Assembly: GCA_958299035.1 (NCBI GenBank)
Contig: CATQJL010000001.1
Coordinates: 81,283,071-81,347,070, forward strand
From: Cylicocyclus nassatus
Lineage: Eukaryota > Nematoda > Chromadorea > Rhabditida > Strongylidae
Direction: 5' to 3'
DNA: 64,000 nucleotides
Below, piece by piece: positions 37,791-49,283 of the stretch. Under the pieces are notes generated by a model. That model was given only the letters and a program-made list of their open reading frames with translations, searched no databases and was not told where the DNA came from. A program made the position numbers and the translations under genes. Each line of letters starts with the position of its first letter. Position 1 is the stretch's first letter.

Positions 37791-38750
37791 GGTTGAACAA
37801 AAAGTCCAGTTGCACATTTTCAAAAAAAACGTAGTTTTTTTTGTCACAATGTTCTCTTGGCATTTTGTCATTAGAATGATTGATTTATGTACTTTCAATA
37901 GTGCTTCGATTGCACTCCACTAATCTTTGACTGCAGAGATAAAAATGGGAAAATCAAACAACTTCAGGTTCGATGATAATGCAAGTCCGTTAAAAATCCG
38001 AAGATGTGCGATAAAATCTAAAACAATAACTTAACATTTTTGAACTTTTTTTAGCAACCAAAATTTGTGCTGGCCGAGCTTTTCTCTATTTACGGTATTT
38101 GAGGGAAATGCAGAAAAATCCCTTCTGCCGCTTCCGATGTTTTCAAAAATCATATCTTTCCAAGAAGCTTGATAGGCACAAAATTTATTCAGCTAAAATT
38201 GAGATGTCGAAAAATTTACGACACTGACGAATTTCGATTTATTGAGCAGTTTTTAGATTTTTTACGGGCTTGCATTGAATCACCAAACCTGATGTGGTTT
38301 TCTTTTCCCATTTTTCCCTTGTGTCAGAACTCTGTAATGATAGATAATGTGTTATCAGAGAGTACAAATCTACTGATTTGACTGAGCGTGGAGCCCATTT
38401 TGAGTGCGGTAAAGTGTTACAAAGACTTCTTGAAGAAATTATAGAAATATGCACATGATTTTAGTAAGTAAGAACTTCTAAATCAAAATATGAGGACTAC
38501 ATTTTACATGACGTAACGCAAAATTACACTACATTATTACTAAATCACATTAAATCTAGAGATTAATCCAACTAAAGGGTGCAGTCAATAAGCTAATCAG
38601 CTACTAATTTTTCATATTTCGATTCAATAGCTTAATTTTTAAAAAAGTGATGGCTGCCTACAAAAAAGGTTAAACTCGCAGGCTGGTCATGAAAATTTGT
38701 GCAGTACACTTGCATGGGCTTTCATGAATGAATTGTAGTAGGCTTTCCAA
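37791..38750. other. Region without a supported gene
   Basis: A lone mariner-type end at about 37789 (TAGGTTGAACAAAAAGTCC). From 38581 the sequence resembles the upstream region of the 7.8 kb paralogue (GTCAATAAGCTAATCAG), so the last part is promoter DNA of the following gene. Confidence 0.4.
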
Positions 38751-38753
38751 CAG

Positions 38754-38759
38754 TATAAA
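38754..38759 (+). promoter_or_regulatory. TATA box of family A member 4
   Basis: TATAAA 41 bases before ATG 38800. Confidence 0.6.
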
Positions 38760-38799
38760 AGAAAATGGTTTGTGCTAGAAGCGGAGTTCCATCAGGGCT

Positions 38800-39933
38800 A
38801 TGAAGTGTCTGCTAGCAGTATTCGTAGTAAGTCAACGTTCGTATATGCATGCATTATTACCATCGTTTAATTTAAGGTGCTCTGTTTTGTATCTTCCATC
38901 ATACTTGGCCAAGGAATTCCCTGTATACAACAGGAACTGAACCATGAGATCGAAAAAGTCATCGATAATATCACTGCCGAATACCACACTGGTCGCACGT
39001 TGGTGAGTACAATCAACTTTGATTGGGTGAAATAGAGCGCGAGTCTAAGGGAAACTCTAAAGTGTCTTTATCTGCTTGTAAGTGATGCTACATATCATAA
39101 TCCTTTCAGCTCAATTGTTGGCTTGCAAACTTAGTCTATGCTTCTCTTGAACAAGAAGATCAAGCCTATGCTTTTCTTGAACAAGAAGATCACCTGAGCT
39201 TCATATACTTTGAATACAATGCGACTTGGTATGTCATACACTGAACATCCAATGCACTACTCGTATCGAGATTGACTTGCAATATTACAGGAGAAAGAAT
39301 AGCAAAGAGAGATCGCTTGCTAGAAAAATGCACAAGCGAGCTGAACAGCTTGCATCCAAGGTAAGATTTGGGCAATTTTGCATTCTCTTACAAAAATCTT
39401 GCTGACATGTGAATGAAGTTGCTAATTCATGTAAGAGAGAAATAAAATTAGGTGTATGTGGCTAAATCACAGTGTTACATATCGTCAGCTTTATGTCACG
39501 AAGATGCGACAACCACGTAACTTCTTCAGCCTTTGAAGAATTGCGCATCTAATCATAAAGTCGATGTACCACTACTTTATTCATAGACATTACCTTAGAC
39601 TGACACACACCTTACTTATGTTAGACACGCGTCATATTTTTGCGCCCAGTATATACTTCATACGCTTCATCCGCTTCATTCGCCTTAAAACAGAACGACA
39701 TTGCATCGCTTTTCGGTTTCGGAGCGGATAAAGTTGACGAATCTGGCTTATGCCATGAAGTACGTGAAAGGGCCTCTTGCAATCAAAATAATGTTCAGAT
39801 TATGCCTGACTCAAGCGAGGTGGGCTGGTTTGGATGCGGTAATAAAGATTTACCAGAACCTGCTAAAGGAGAACCGAAATCACGTGCTCTCTGTTATTTT
39901 GTAAAAGGAGGCGCTCCTGACGATGAGCAATAA
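38800..39933 (+). CDS. Small secreted protein, family A member 4 (complete)
   Basis: Complete five-exon gene: 38800-38826, 38877-39002, 39110-39228, 39291-39360, 39625-39933 (TAA), all GT-AG with consistent phases, about 216 residues. N-terminus MKCLLAVFVVLCFVSS is a clear signal peptide, split by a phase-0 intron after codon 9. Then comes a helical region (LNHEIEKVIDNITAEY), an acidic segment with a 10-residue tandem duplication (YASLEQEDQA / YAFLEQEDHL), a basic segment (RKNSKERSLARKMHKRAEQL), and a C-terminal exon with four cysteines (GLCHEV, ASCNQN, WFGCGN, ALCYFVKGG). The last part faintly recalls the end of CAP/SCP-type nematode secreted proteins (VGC...C.Y), but the core CAP motifs are not seen, so I leave the family open. 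AATAAA overlaps the stop (39929-39934). Most intact of four paralogues in the window. Confidence 0.8.
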
Positions 39934-40532
39934 AACTTTGACATCATTGAGTGTGAATCGAGTGACTTCATTGACATTTTGCTTAGTAACAGTGTAGCTT
40001 TTTCGCCTTTAGTGGTCTGAATGAGGAGTAAGTGATGTTATGTGACTGGTTTATTGCACATGATGAGTAACAAGCTGCGAAAAGATGTCAAAGCATTACA
40101 CATTGTGGACACAAGTAAATATTGTAGAACCTACATATAACCCTTAGAAACTATAACCCATCACAAAACCTATAGCCCTCTCGAACCTTCAGTAACTTGA
40201 AAAGTGAAATAAAAACAATGTTACTTTTCTCACAAACTTAGATGTCATTTTACCGCTTTCTGAATAGTAAGGTGCCACTTTCCAATTTTTATAATGGCGC
40301 CTGCCAATATTTGCTCATTTTGCGAATGTAGTAGTCGTGAGAAAACTTTACCCAAAGTTTTACATTGAAAATCACAAAATCCCAAGCCGGCACGGCATAG
40401 GGGGACCTGTCACAAAAATAAGACGGTAGTTGATTATTGTGTGGCAAGCCATTTGTATGCGCTATGTACTGAATTGAATGTCCAGCGTGAGAGTATTGCT
40501 GATTAGCCCAAAAACACCCGGCTTCTGTAATA

Positions 40533-42090
40533 CAGTGCTGGCCAAAACTATAATTCCACCCTGAAAACTGCCGTAACTCATCTGCTTCTCAACGAATTGA
40601 TCTGAAATTTGGTACAGTTGTGTGTTTAACGGGCTACCATCAGTAACCAGAACGGATTCCGTTTTTGCTTGATTATTCAGGAAAAAATCAAAATTCCGAA
40701 AAAAGCAGGCTGGAAGGTTGGCCAAAACTATAATTCCACCTAAGGTTTCTGTCCACTAAAATAATTCTCGGCTTTTAAAGTATTTTGTGCATATACATAA
40801 TCAAAAGTCGAAACAATCGCTTTAGTTCAGCTGTGTCATATTTTCAAAATAAACGTTTATCTGCTTTTTTTCGCTTGAAAATACTTTCATGTGTATTTCG
40901 TTCCCGTAATATGTTTTTATGGGTAAATTCGCAGTTTTTTTTGACTGGTTCGGAAGCGATAGGACTGCATCTATTTTATAGATGCTTAGCGGAGTGAGAA
41001 CTAGAAAAAAACCGGAGTTTTCATATTTAAAGCGCACCCGACGTAGATCTTACAGCAAGCCTGCGCTCAAATTTTTGCCTCCAAAATTAGTTTATGTTAT
41101 TTTTGTAAGCTCAAAACGATGTAAAGCATCGTCTGCATAAAAAGAAGTTATTACACTATGCTTGCGATTGTTGGCCAAGTCACATTTTCCTTCGTTTTCA
41201 AAGCATAAATCTTCGCGGTTCAATGATAATATTTAGGTAATCCCAAAATACTTACCAAGTGGTACTTTTCCTGATTTTTTGCCACTATTTAGCATCTAGA
41301 TAGTGAAAACACCCTGCATTGTATGATGCCTTGTGACTCATGTGAGCATTACGATCAGAGCCAAGAATTAGTTCAAGGCTTTTTGCAAATCAGTTTTTGC
41401 AAGATGAATTCCTCAATTAGCCTGCATGCTAAGACCTGCGGAAATCTGCAACCACTGCATTCGGACTCTCACACGTATAAACAGTGTTATTACTCTACTT
41501 CATGCTCATAAGAACATTGCAGAAGGAGTTTGAGGGCATAAAATTGAGCGCAGGCCTGCGGTTAGCTCTATGTCGGTTGCGCTTTAAATATGAAAACTCC
41601 GATTCTTATCTAGTTTTTACTTCGCTAAGCATTTATAAGATAAATAAAACCCTACAGCTTCCAAACCAGCCAAAAAACTGCGAAATCACCCAGAAAAACA
41701 CATTTTCGGGAACAAAATACGCATGAAATTATTTTTGAGCTAAAAAAAGCAGATAAACGTTTCTTATAAACGTTTGACACAGCTGGACTGAAGCTGTGAG
41801 CTGACTGTTTTGACTTTCGATTATGTATATGCACAAAATACTTTGGAAGGTGAAAATTACTTTAGTGGACAGAAACCTTAGGTGGAATTATAGTTTTGGC
41901 CAACCTTCAAGCCTGCTTCTTTTCGAAATTTTTGATTTTTTCCTGAATAATCAAACAAAAACGGGATTCGTTCCGGTTACTGATGTTGACCTGTTAAACA
42001 CACAGCTGTACCAAATTTCAGATCAATTCGTTGAAAAGCAGATGAGTTACGGCAGTTTTCAGGGTGGAATTATAGTTTTGGCCGGCACTG
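40533..42090. mobile_element. Tc1-ended foldback element, 1558 bases
   Basis: Begins CAGTGCTGGCCAAAACTATA and ends with its complement carrying one change, flanked by TA on both sides (40531-40532 and 42091-42092). CAGTGCTGGCCAAAA is the known Tc1 terminal sequence. The arms run about 540 bases (40533-41075 and 41550-42090), and the same GGCCAAAACTATAATTCCACC motif recurs internally at 40721 and 41881. No transposase is encoded. Confidence 0.85.
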
Positions 42091-42092
42091 TA

Positions 42093-44539
42093 TTGCTTCA
42101 CCCTGTGCTTTCCTTCCATGGATCCCCATCAAGCGTCCATCCGCCATTATGAAGGTAGCTGTTCCATAATTTTGCTAAAATCGGCCCAAGACTTTCAGCC
42201 TCGCATACCCATATGCTAAATAAGTCAGCCCATAATCTTTGATCTAGTATCCGTTGCGATGTTGGATTCATAGGGTTATGGTGCAAATAAAAGTATAGGG
42301 TTTTCAAAAAAATCAACGTGTCTGTTGCTAGGCGTAATCACCCAAAAGTTATAGCCGGCACATAAAAGTGGCTTCATTGCAAAGTGAGGTTTAGAGATAA
42401 ACGAAGAGTGAAAAAAAAAACTTTAGTTGCTGTGAATTCGTGCGCGATGCATGCATCTGCCGCTTTGGTCACCACCTGTGGGCCCTGTAGCTTGTCAAGT
42501 TTGCTATGCAGCCTTTGGTGCTGCATAGGACTATACAGCAAAAGTTATATCACGGTAAGCTCCATTTTTCCGTAGGAGGAGGGCGGGGGGGGGGGGGTAA
42601 GTAGAGGAGAAAGGCTGGAGCATATATAATAGGATGTCTTGAATGTATTTCTGTACTGTTTGTCATAGCTAGCTCGGACGCTTTCGGCCACCTCCTTCGA
42701 CCTTGTTCGTTCGCGAATGCATCTTCCAAACATTATCTCATGCTCGCCTCTGAGTGCGTAGGCTTGAGAAAAGCAGGGGTACATTCGCACACGCGACGCA
42801 ATGCCATAGCAAAGCGGACCCAAGCCTTGGAGCTGTGACATGACACCGTCATTGAAACTGTCCATACGCACTCTCTACAAACAGAAAATCGCCAACGCCT
42901 TCGAGCACTTTTTGAGCGTGATAAAACGTTTGAAGCGCGATGAGGTGAAAGAGAGAGATTCAAAAGTTTTGGCCATAATCCTTTTTATAACTTCGCTTGC
43001 TTACGTTATACACTTTCAATGAAGTGTATCTCCTGTAATGTGCCCGCGAAACAGAAGCGGGCGTATACACGCCGGTTGGATTGAAAAAAACGTGGAAGCA
43101 AAATGCAAACTACTGAAATATTTTGTAATGCCAGTACAGTCAGTCATCATTGCTTACGATTTTCATAATATTGTGCTGGTCTGAAGCTTCGTGCAATTCT
43201 TCAGACTTATCCTTGAATCACTTCAAATAATGCTAGACAAATGTTCTAAACAGTGTTCAATGTGGAAAATATTTCTCTTTCATTGCAAAAAAATTGTGGA
43301 TGTTTTTGCAAATCCATTGATGGTCGTAAATCATCATATCATCTCCAACCCAGAAACCAGAATGCCACTTGATGCAACTTTCTTTCTGCTGTGTGCTCTT
43401 CTTCCTGACTCGTTAGATTTTCGAAGACAAACTCATACACGTATTTAAAAATAGATCCGCGGCTGTACCTGAGACTTGAAATTTGATATTTCGAAACAAG
43501 TTTATATGCTTTGTAAAAATAGTGTTCAATCAGGGTCGATTTTTGGAAGTTCCTATTCCAAAGAACTGATATTTGAAGAGTTTATGATCTTACAACTTCG
43601 CAAAAGTGAAGAGTTAGGAAAACTTTTCTAAGTAGTGATGAAAACCAGCAACATCTGATGAATATTCAAGCCACCGTGGACTTAAAACAATGCTGCTAGA
43701 AAAAAGATGTTTTCCTTCAGATACTGTCTAGAGCGCCTGTCTATCTTCGCTTTGAGTGCCTCAAAATTACTGAAAAACTGCAAAAAAACTGAATTTCGGA
43801 ACGACCTAATGTAAATCTACAATTCTGACCCAAAACGAGTACCGTATTTCGGTGACATGCATGATGTCTTTAGGTAACCGAAGTATTATTTAGCGCTTAG
43901 ACTGGCTACGTTCAGCGGTGAGCGCGGTTTCTGCCGATGCGTTCGCAGGGCTTCTACGGATTGAACTTGGATTTTTATCGGCAGTATGAAGCAGTGCCCA
44001 ACATGAGTTTGGGCTGAAATCTCTCTTCTAGTGAAATCATGATCGCTACAGTATCTCACAAGGGAAGCTTGTTCAGTTCAAATGGCCTTCTTAAATGGGA
44101 TGTATGCCACATTGGCATACAACACTGATTTCAAACCTGCTTTCCTTACCTGCAGAAATTTTATGGACGACGAGTTATGAGCGTTTTTGGTTGGTGCGAA
44201 AAATTGAGTGTGCATTTTTAGATAAAATGAGTAGCTAAAATCTTATTAGCCTTCTAATAATCCAACCAAGTGTAACTTATTTTTTTATTGTATTTTTCTA
44301 ATAAAATGCTTGATTATTATCCCTGCTCCATTGAAAAGCTAGAGAAAGTACTATGGTTATTTTTGTCCTGCTTGCACATTTACTTTTTACTCCAATAAGC
44401 GCTCATAACTCCTCGTTCATAAACGCTCTGCAGATAAGGAAGGCAGATTTCAGTATCAGCATTTTATGCCCTTCAGCATGGCTTGAATACTTTAATTGAA
44501 ACGACCGAAAAATTTCATAGAACGAATGAATATCGAATA
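42093..44539. other. Region without a supported gene
   Basis: A G-run at about 42584-42597. A single end of the CAAGGGAAG family near 44056, and a mariner-like end (TTTCGGAACGACCTAA) at 43794. No gene is supported. Confidence 0.4.
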
Positions 44540-44740
44540 ATCGGTTTTTGAAAATTATTCGAACAAACGAATATCATTTGATTTTCAGATCATTCGAATT
44601 GAAATATTCAAGTAATGCCACATTTCAAAAGTCGAGTTATCCGAATAAATGGGGTTGGTCGATCGATTATTCGAATATTCGAGTAATCATACCCGCGAAT
44701 ATTCAACTATTCGAATATTTGAATGATCTAGTGGCTCAAA
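44540..44740. repeat. TTCGAAT-rich island
   Basis: Dense ATTCGAAT/ATTCGAGT motifs. Confidence 0.65.
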
Positions 44741-45515
44741 TATTGCTGGCTTTTTTGTTGCAGTCTTCTGCAAAAAATCAATTGCTATATTTGATCTAGA
44801 TTTGTAGCTGATAATTATATATGCGTAGCAAGTGGTAAGGATGACTGGGTTGCTATTGCTTGGTCAGGGTCCTACCTAGGAAACTGAGAAGAATTCTACT
44901 CAAACATGTAGTTCAAGTTGTTTATTGCTTTCCAAGATGGCTTAAGCCTTGATAACCTTAGTAACCTTCTCAAGTCGGCATTTACTCTTTTTCTCAGAAG
45001 TTCCTCCCAAAGCTACAGATTCAACATGGAAAAGCTTTTAGAATAGGTAGTTGTTGGTAATTTATTCGTGATGATCAGCATTGTGTGAGCTCTAAGAGTA
45101 GCATTGGAAGAGCTCGAGGAAGGCCTACAGTAATAAAATAAGTGAACCTCTCCAGCAGAGGTGATGCGCTGTTGTCTACATAATTTTGCGCGCATCTAAA
45201 TCCAGGAAAAGAAAAGTCATGGAATTGTCTGTCTACCAGCTGCTAATCTAATAGTTGTCAGAAATTATTAATCTGAGTTTTACAGTTTTTGTTGTAAGAC
45301 CGAATTTTCACAAAGTTTTTTAGCCGTATTTTTGAGATCTGTACTTTTGTTGCAGGGATATTCCACATTTTTTAATCAGGTATAAGATAATTAATGTTCA
45401 ATACACGCCTGCTCAAAAAATTTTTCCCCTATGTATGAGCTTTGCAACATTTTAACTTTAGTTTCTCTACGCCTTCCGACTACAAAGGCAGCTCATTTGA
45501 GTATGGTGCCTGACA

Positions 45516-45799
45516 TACCCTCGATATCATCCCATATGTCTTCCCTCAACATGACGTGGATTACGTGGCTTGATGAGGCGCCGCCTCGCCTCGGGCTTGC
45601 GCCACGTTGCGTGCGCCTTTTCGGCGTGATGTGGCAACAAGAAGAACGTGGAAAAGCCTGCGCCACGTTGTGTCGAGCGCCACATCTCGCCAAATGATGC
45701 GCTCGCAGCGTGGCGCGAGCCTGAGGCGAAGTGGCGCCTCATCAAGCCACGTAATCCACGTCATGTTGAGGGATGACATGTGGGATGATATCGAGGGTA
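45516..45799. mobile_element. GC-rich foldback MITE
   Basis: Left end TACCCTCGATATCATCCCA pairs with right end TGGGATGATATCGAGGGTA. Arms of about 95 bases also match around acgtggattacgtggctt. Interior is GC-rich with repeated tgcgccacgttg. Target duplication unclear. Confidence 0.7.
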
Positions 45800-46255
45800 C
45801 ATGCTGCCGCCACAAGTCGAGCGGCTCAAGTCCTCCGACCGCCCTTTGGCCTTGCGCTGCGTTAACTTATCTTTCAGGCATTTTAATATGCGGGCGGTGA
45901 TTAGGCTGGCAAGGCAAATGGAGATCTCGGAATGAAGGAATGAATGTGGCCAATACGTGCTGCCTTAAAGGACTGCTGATAATTCACATGCCTGTGCAAG
46001 TGCGCCCCTAGTGACGGCTTTGCTTCTTCAACTAAATTAGATTCTGGAGGTACTTGATCATAATATCGCATCTCAACTGCTGCAGACGCGATCTCCACAA
46101 GACAGTTCACCAATGAATTATGCGTAAGACTTGTCCTGATTATGCTCTGGCATGACTCGCGGTTGCCTTAAAAAAGGAACCTTGCTAGCCATTCCTTCCT
46201 TTGATCTTCATTTGCATGCTTGACCGATCCAGGACATACTTGCACTCAATATGGA
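45800..46255. other. Region without a supported gene
   Basis: Nothing recognised. Confidence 0.35.
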
Positions 46256-46259
46256 ACAG

Positions 46260-46790
46260 CTGAAATTTTTTTTGCATCGAATGATCGAATGAATGGTCTC
46301 AAATATTCGAATATTTGAATGCACTTCTTCCACCCCTCGAATATTCGAATCGTCGAAAGACTGTCTCCCACATTGTTTCGAATACTCAAACATTCAAATA
46401 GGTTATTTTTCCGAACTGTCGAATGAACGAATGTTTGAATAAAAGGGATGTATGTCGGAAGGTGCGCGTTTCGGCATCATTGCCAGAAGGGACTTGTACT
46501 CTACAAAAGTGAGGTTTCCAAACTCCGAAAGTTTTGCCATCTTACCAGAAATAGTAACGGAGGATCATAGTCGGAATTCCGGAAAGCAAACTAAATTTGG
46601 GCTTTTTTACTGCTCCTTCTAATTAGTGACAATCGATCAATACGCGCTATTCGATCGTCTTCCGAATAAAGGCCTTTTTCAAATATTCGACTTTTCGAAT
46701 ATATCGAATGTATGGACTTTCTCGAATATTCGACTATTCGAGTATTCGAATAGTCGAATATTTAGAATAGATTATTGAATACGAGTATTC
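46260..46790. repeat. Two TTCGAAT-rich islands
   Basis: Motif clusters at 46260-46460 and 46670-46790, separated by about 200 bases of ordinary DNA. Confidence 0.65.
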
Positions 46791-47930
46791 TGTTCCAAAT
46801 ATCGCCATCAAACAATCGCCTTTGTTAGACTGACCTTTATATGATAAATTCTTTTCCTCCTGTTTTTTAAGATCGCAGAACTAAAAAAAATCAAAGAAGT
46901 GAAGCTCCTTTCCAGTTAATGAGACAATATCCGAAAGCGCAAAACAGGTAAAGTCGAAATGACCTTCGCATTTTCTTCTAACCTTCTGTCAGTGCCTATA
47001 TCTGGTCATGAGCTTTTGTGTGTTTACCTTTTGCTCTAATTTGATGGGAGGAAGTAATTAAAATAGACAATTTGTAGTTATGTTATCGACACACTCGCTT
47101 TTTAACGGCTGAACGCGTTGATTATTTGTTAAGTAAAGTCTTTTAACAAAAGCGCATATATATATATATATATTTGTGTAAAACAGTATATAAAAAAGTA
47201 TTTGTGACGGATACTTTCAACGAGCTAATTCAATCGGTTTTTTGCATGTGATAGACAATTTTTTTTTGAAAAAGTTACGTGTTCAAATTTGGCAAGATAT
47301 GGTAACATATGTTATGCGCGCGCCTGCTATCTCTAAGGCAGCCTAATAGCGCTGGGTCCGAGCGGTTCAGAAGGACAGAAACCCTCTCTAATATGTAATG
47401 CTGTGTACTTTGTCGCATGCATAGAACAACTTGATGTCAGATGTTTTGGTTTTTCATAGGCAGTTATTTCACTGACAATAATTATTCGGATAGCACTCGA
47501 AAATCGAATGATATCCGGAAATGGAATAATATCCGAAAACCGAATAGTATTTGGAACTAGAATAGCGAATAATATGCGATACTAACGACCCTTTGGTTCG
47601 CTGTAAATGGATCGGGGCAAATACATTAGCAGGTGCTTAGTTGAGATCGTGGCTCTACATTACGATTTCATTCATTTGTTTGGAAAAGTTTGTTGCATGA
47701 AAAAATTCAGCTTTGAAAGTAAACAGAATTAGCGACGCTTATTTTTGAAAAGAACCTGCGAACAATGATATAACATTTGCTTTAGCTCCCTAACTTAGTT
47801 AGTAACAACCACAACCACTTCTTCAACAACTTTCTAAATTTGAGATAAATTTTCCGTGAATACTAAAAATTTGTTTTCAAAAATGATGGCTTTCAAAAGG
47901 TCCGATTTTGAGCTTTCGAAAGGATACTTA
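46791..47930. other. Region without a supported gene
   Basis: Contains a (TA)n run at about 47157-47173. Nothing else recognised. Confidence 0.4.
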
Positions 47931-48599
47931 CAGGGAAGGGCCGTCCATCGAAGTGAGGTTTCCATACATTTGCATATCATTCTGCTGCTCTTGGGGCACC
48001 AATGCCAAATCCGTGATTATTAGCTGCTCAATGATTTTCTGGGAAAACTTATGCGCGATGGTTTACCCAGGATGCGGCTATGGCTTGCTTTGAGTTTGCG
48101 GCTCCAAAGATGTGCAGAAGTGAACGGATGGCTGAGTGTGCAGCTGCGGAGACTATGGAGCAAGTGGTTAAAAGTTCGGAACCCCTCTGCAGACGCTAAT
48201 TTTTGCATTTTTGATTGTTTAACGTGTATCCATAAGTTCACTAAGGCAAGGAAACGCTCTAGCAACTTGTTTGATAGCTCGAAACAATAGCGAAAGCAGA
48301 CAGATCAATGTGTTTTTCTATTGAGAGAAAAACCATTAATGAGCATGTGTGGTAGTTAGTTACAAAATGCTACACAATATCTTTTTTACGAAGAGCACAT
48401 CTAATGAAAAATATTTGATTACAGTCTCTAAACTCGCAACTTTCTAATAAGCTAGACCAAAAACAATATTGAAGAGGACTCTCAAATTGTTCAGGATGGG
48501 TCTCCAAGTAGCCCCCCGGGGAAAACCACGAGTAGTTGAGGAAATTTTTGAATCTGTGGGAACAAAACTGTATGTTAATGAGTGATAAAATCTTGAGGA

Positions 48600-49271
48600 C
48601 TTAATTATGATGCAACACAAAATTTATATTGTGGGCCATAACGTGCGGGTAAAACGCTTGTACATGGCCTTGAGAGTTAAGAAAAAGGGCGACGTCTAAG
48701 GGTTGAATCTGCAAAGTTGTGCCAGGAGGAATGTTCGCTATTGTTACGAGCTCCATCTAGAACAGCTGGCAGCATTGCAGCATGGTCCTCGAAGGATGTC
48801 TACGAATCGATTTGAGTGGTATGGAGGATGGCGAGAACGCGGAGGTCAAACAAAAGCGAATCCAATCTAGTAACAACTTCTTGTCCATCGTGTGAGTGCT
48901 GTTCGCCCGCACCTCCAAATTGCTAGCTTGGATTTGTCCTCTTCCAGGTCAAGCTCTCTTCGGTTCCTGTGATTACAGCAATTCATTCATAATATCGCCA
49001 CAGCTCTATACCTGGAATACTACAAAAAGCTTCTTTCTCTGATGGCCATCGGCGTAGATTAATGGCATCACCGCAAAAAAGTGCGTTATAGCAGGCAATG
49101 ATTGCTCGACTCGCACTACCTTTTTCGACCCCTTTTGGGTGAGAGATCTAGCGGCAAGTAGTTCCTTCAAAAACCCACTTTGATCTGCATTGCAAATACA
49201 ACTAATGGGCCACCGTTCCATTTCTGAAAAAAAAGTTCTCATGTGGGTATTGCGCTCATTTTCGTGCTATT
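48600..49271 (-). pseudogene. DDE (Tc5/Tigger/CENP-B type) transposase, catalytic part
   Basis: Minus strand: CICNADQSGFLKELLAARSL followed by KGSKKVVRVEQSLPAITHFF and PLIYADGHQRKKLFVV, where NADQSGF holds the catalytic Asp. After stops it continues to NIPPGTTLQIQPLDVALF near 48690, the segment that usually follows the later acidic residues. Multiple stops and frameshifts make it inactive. The N-terminal half lies beyond the RTE insertion at 52432-52620. Confidence 0.8.
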
Positions 49272-49283
49272 AACCTTTTTTAA

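Noticed and set aside
13091..43812. Mariner transposons at the lone ends near 13091, 37789 and 43794
   Set aside because: Only single end-like sequences are seen. I found no matching opposite end or transposase.
45431..45900. Overlapping ORFs on both strands
   Set aside because: Produced by the GC-rich foldback MITE, whose arms lack stops on both strands.
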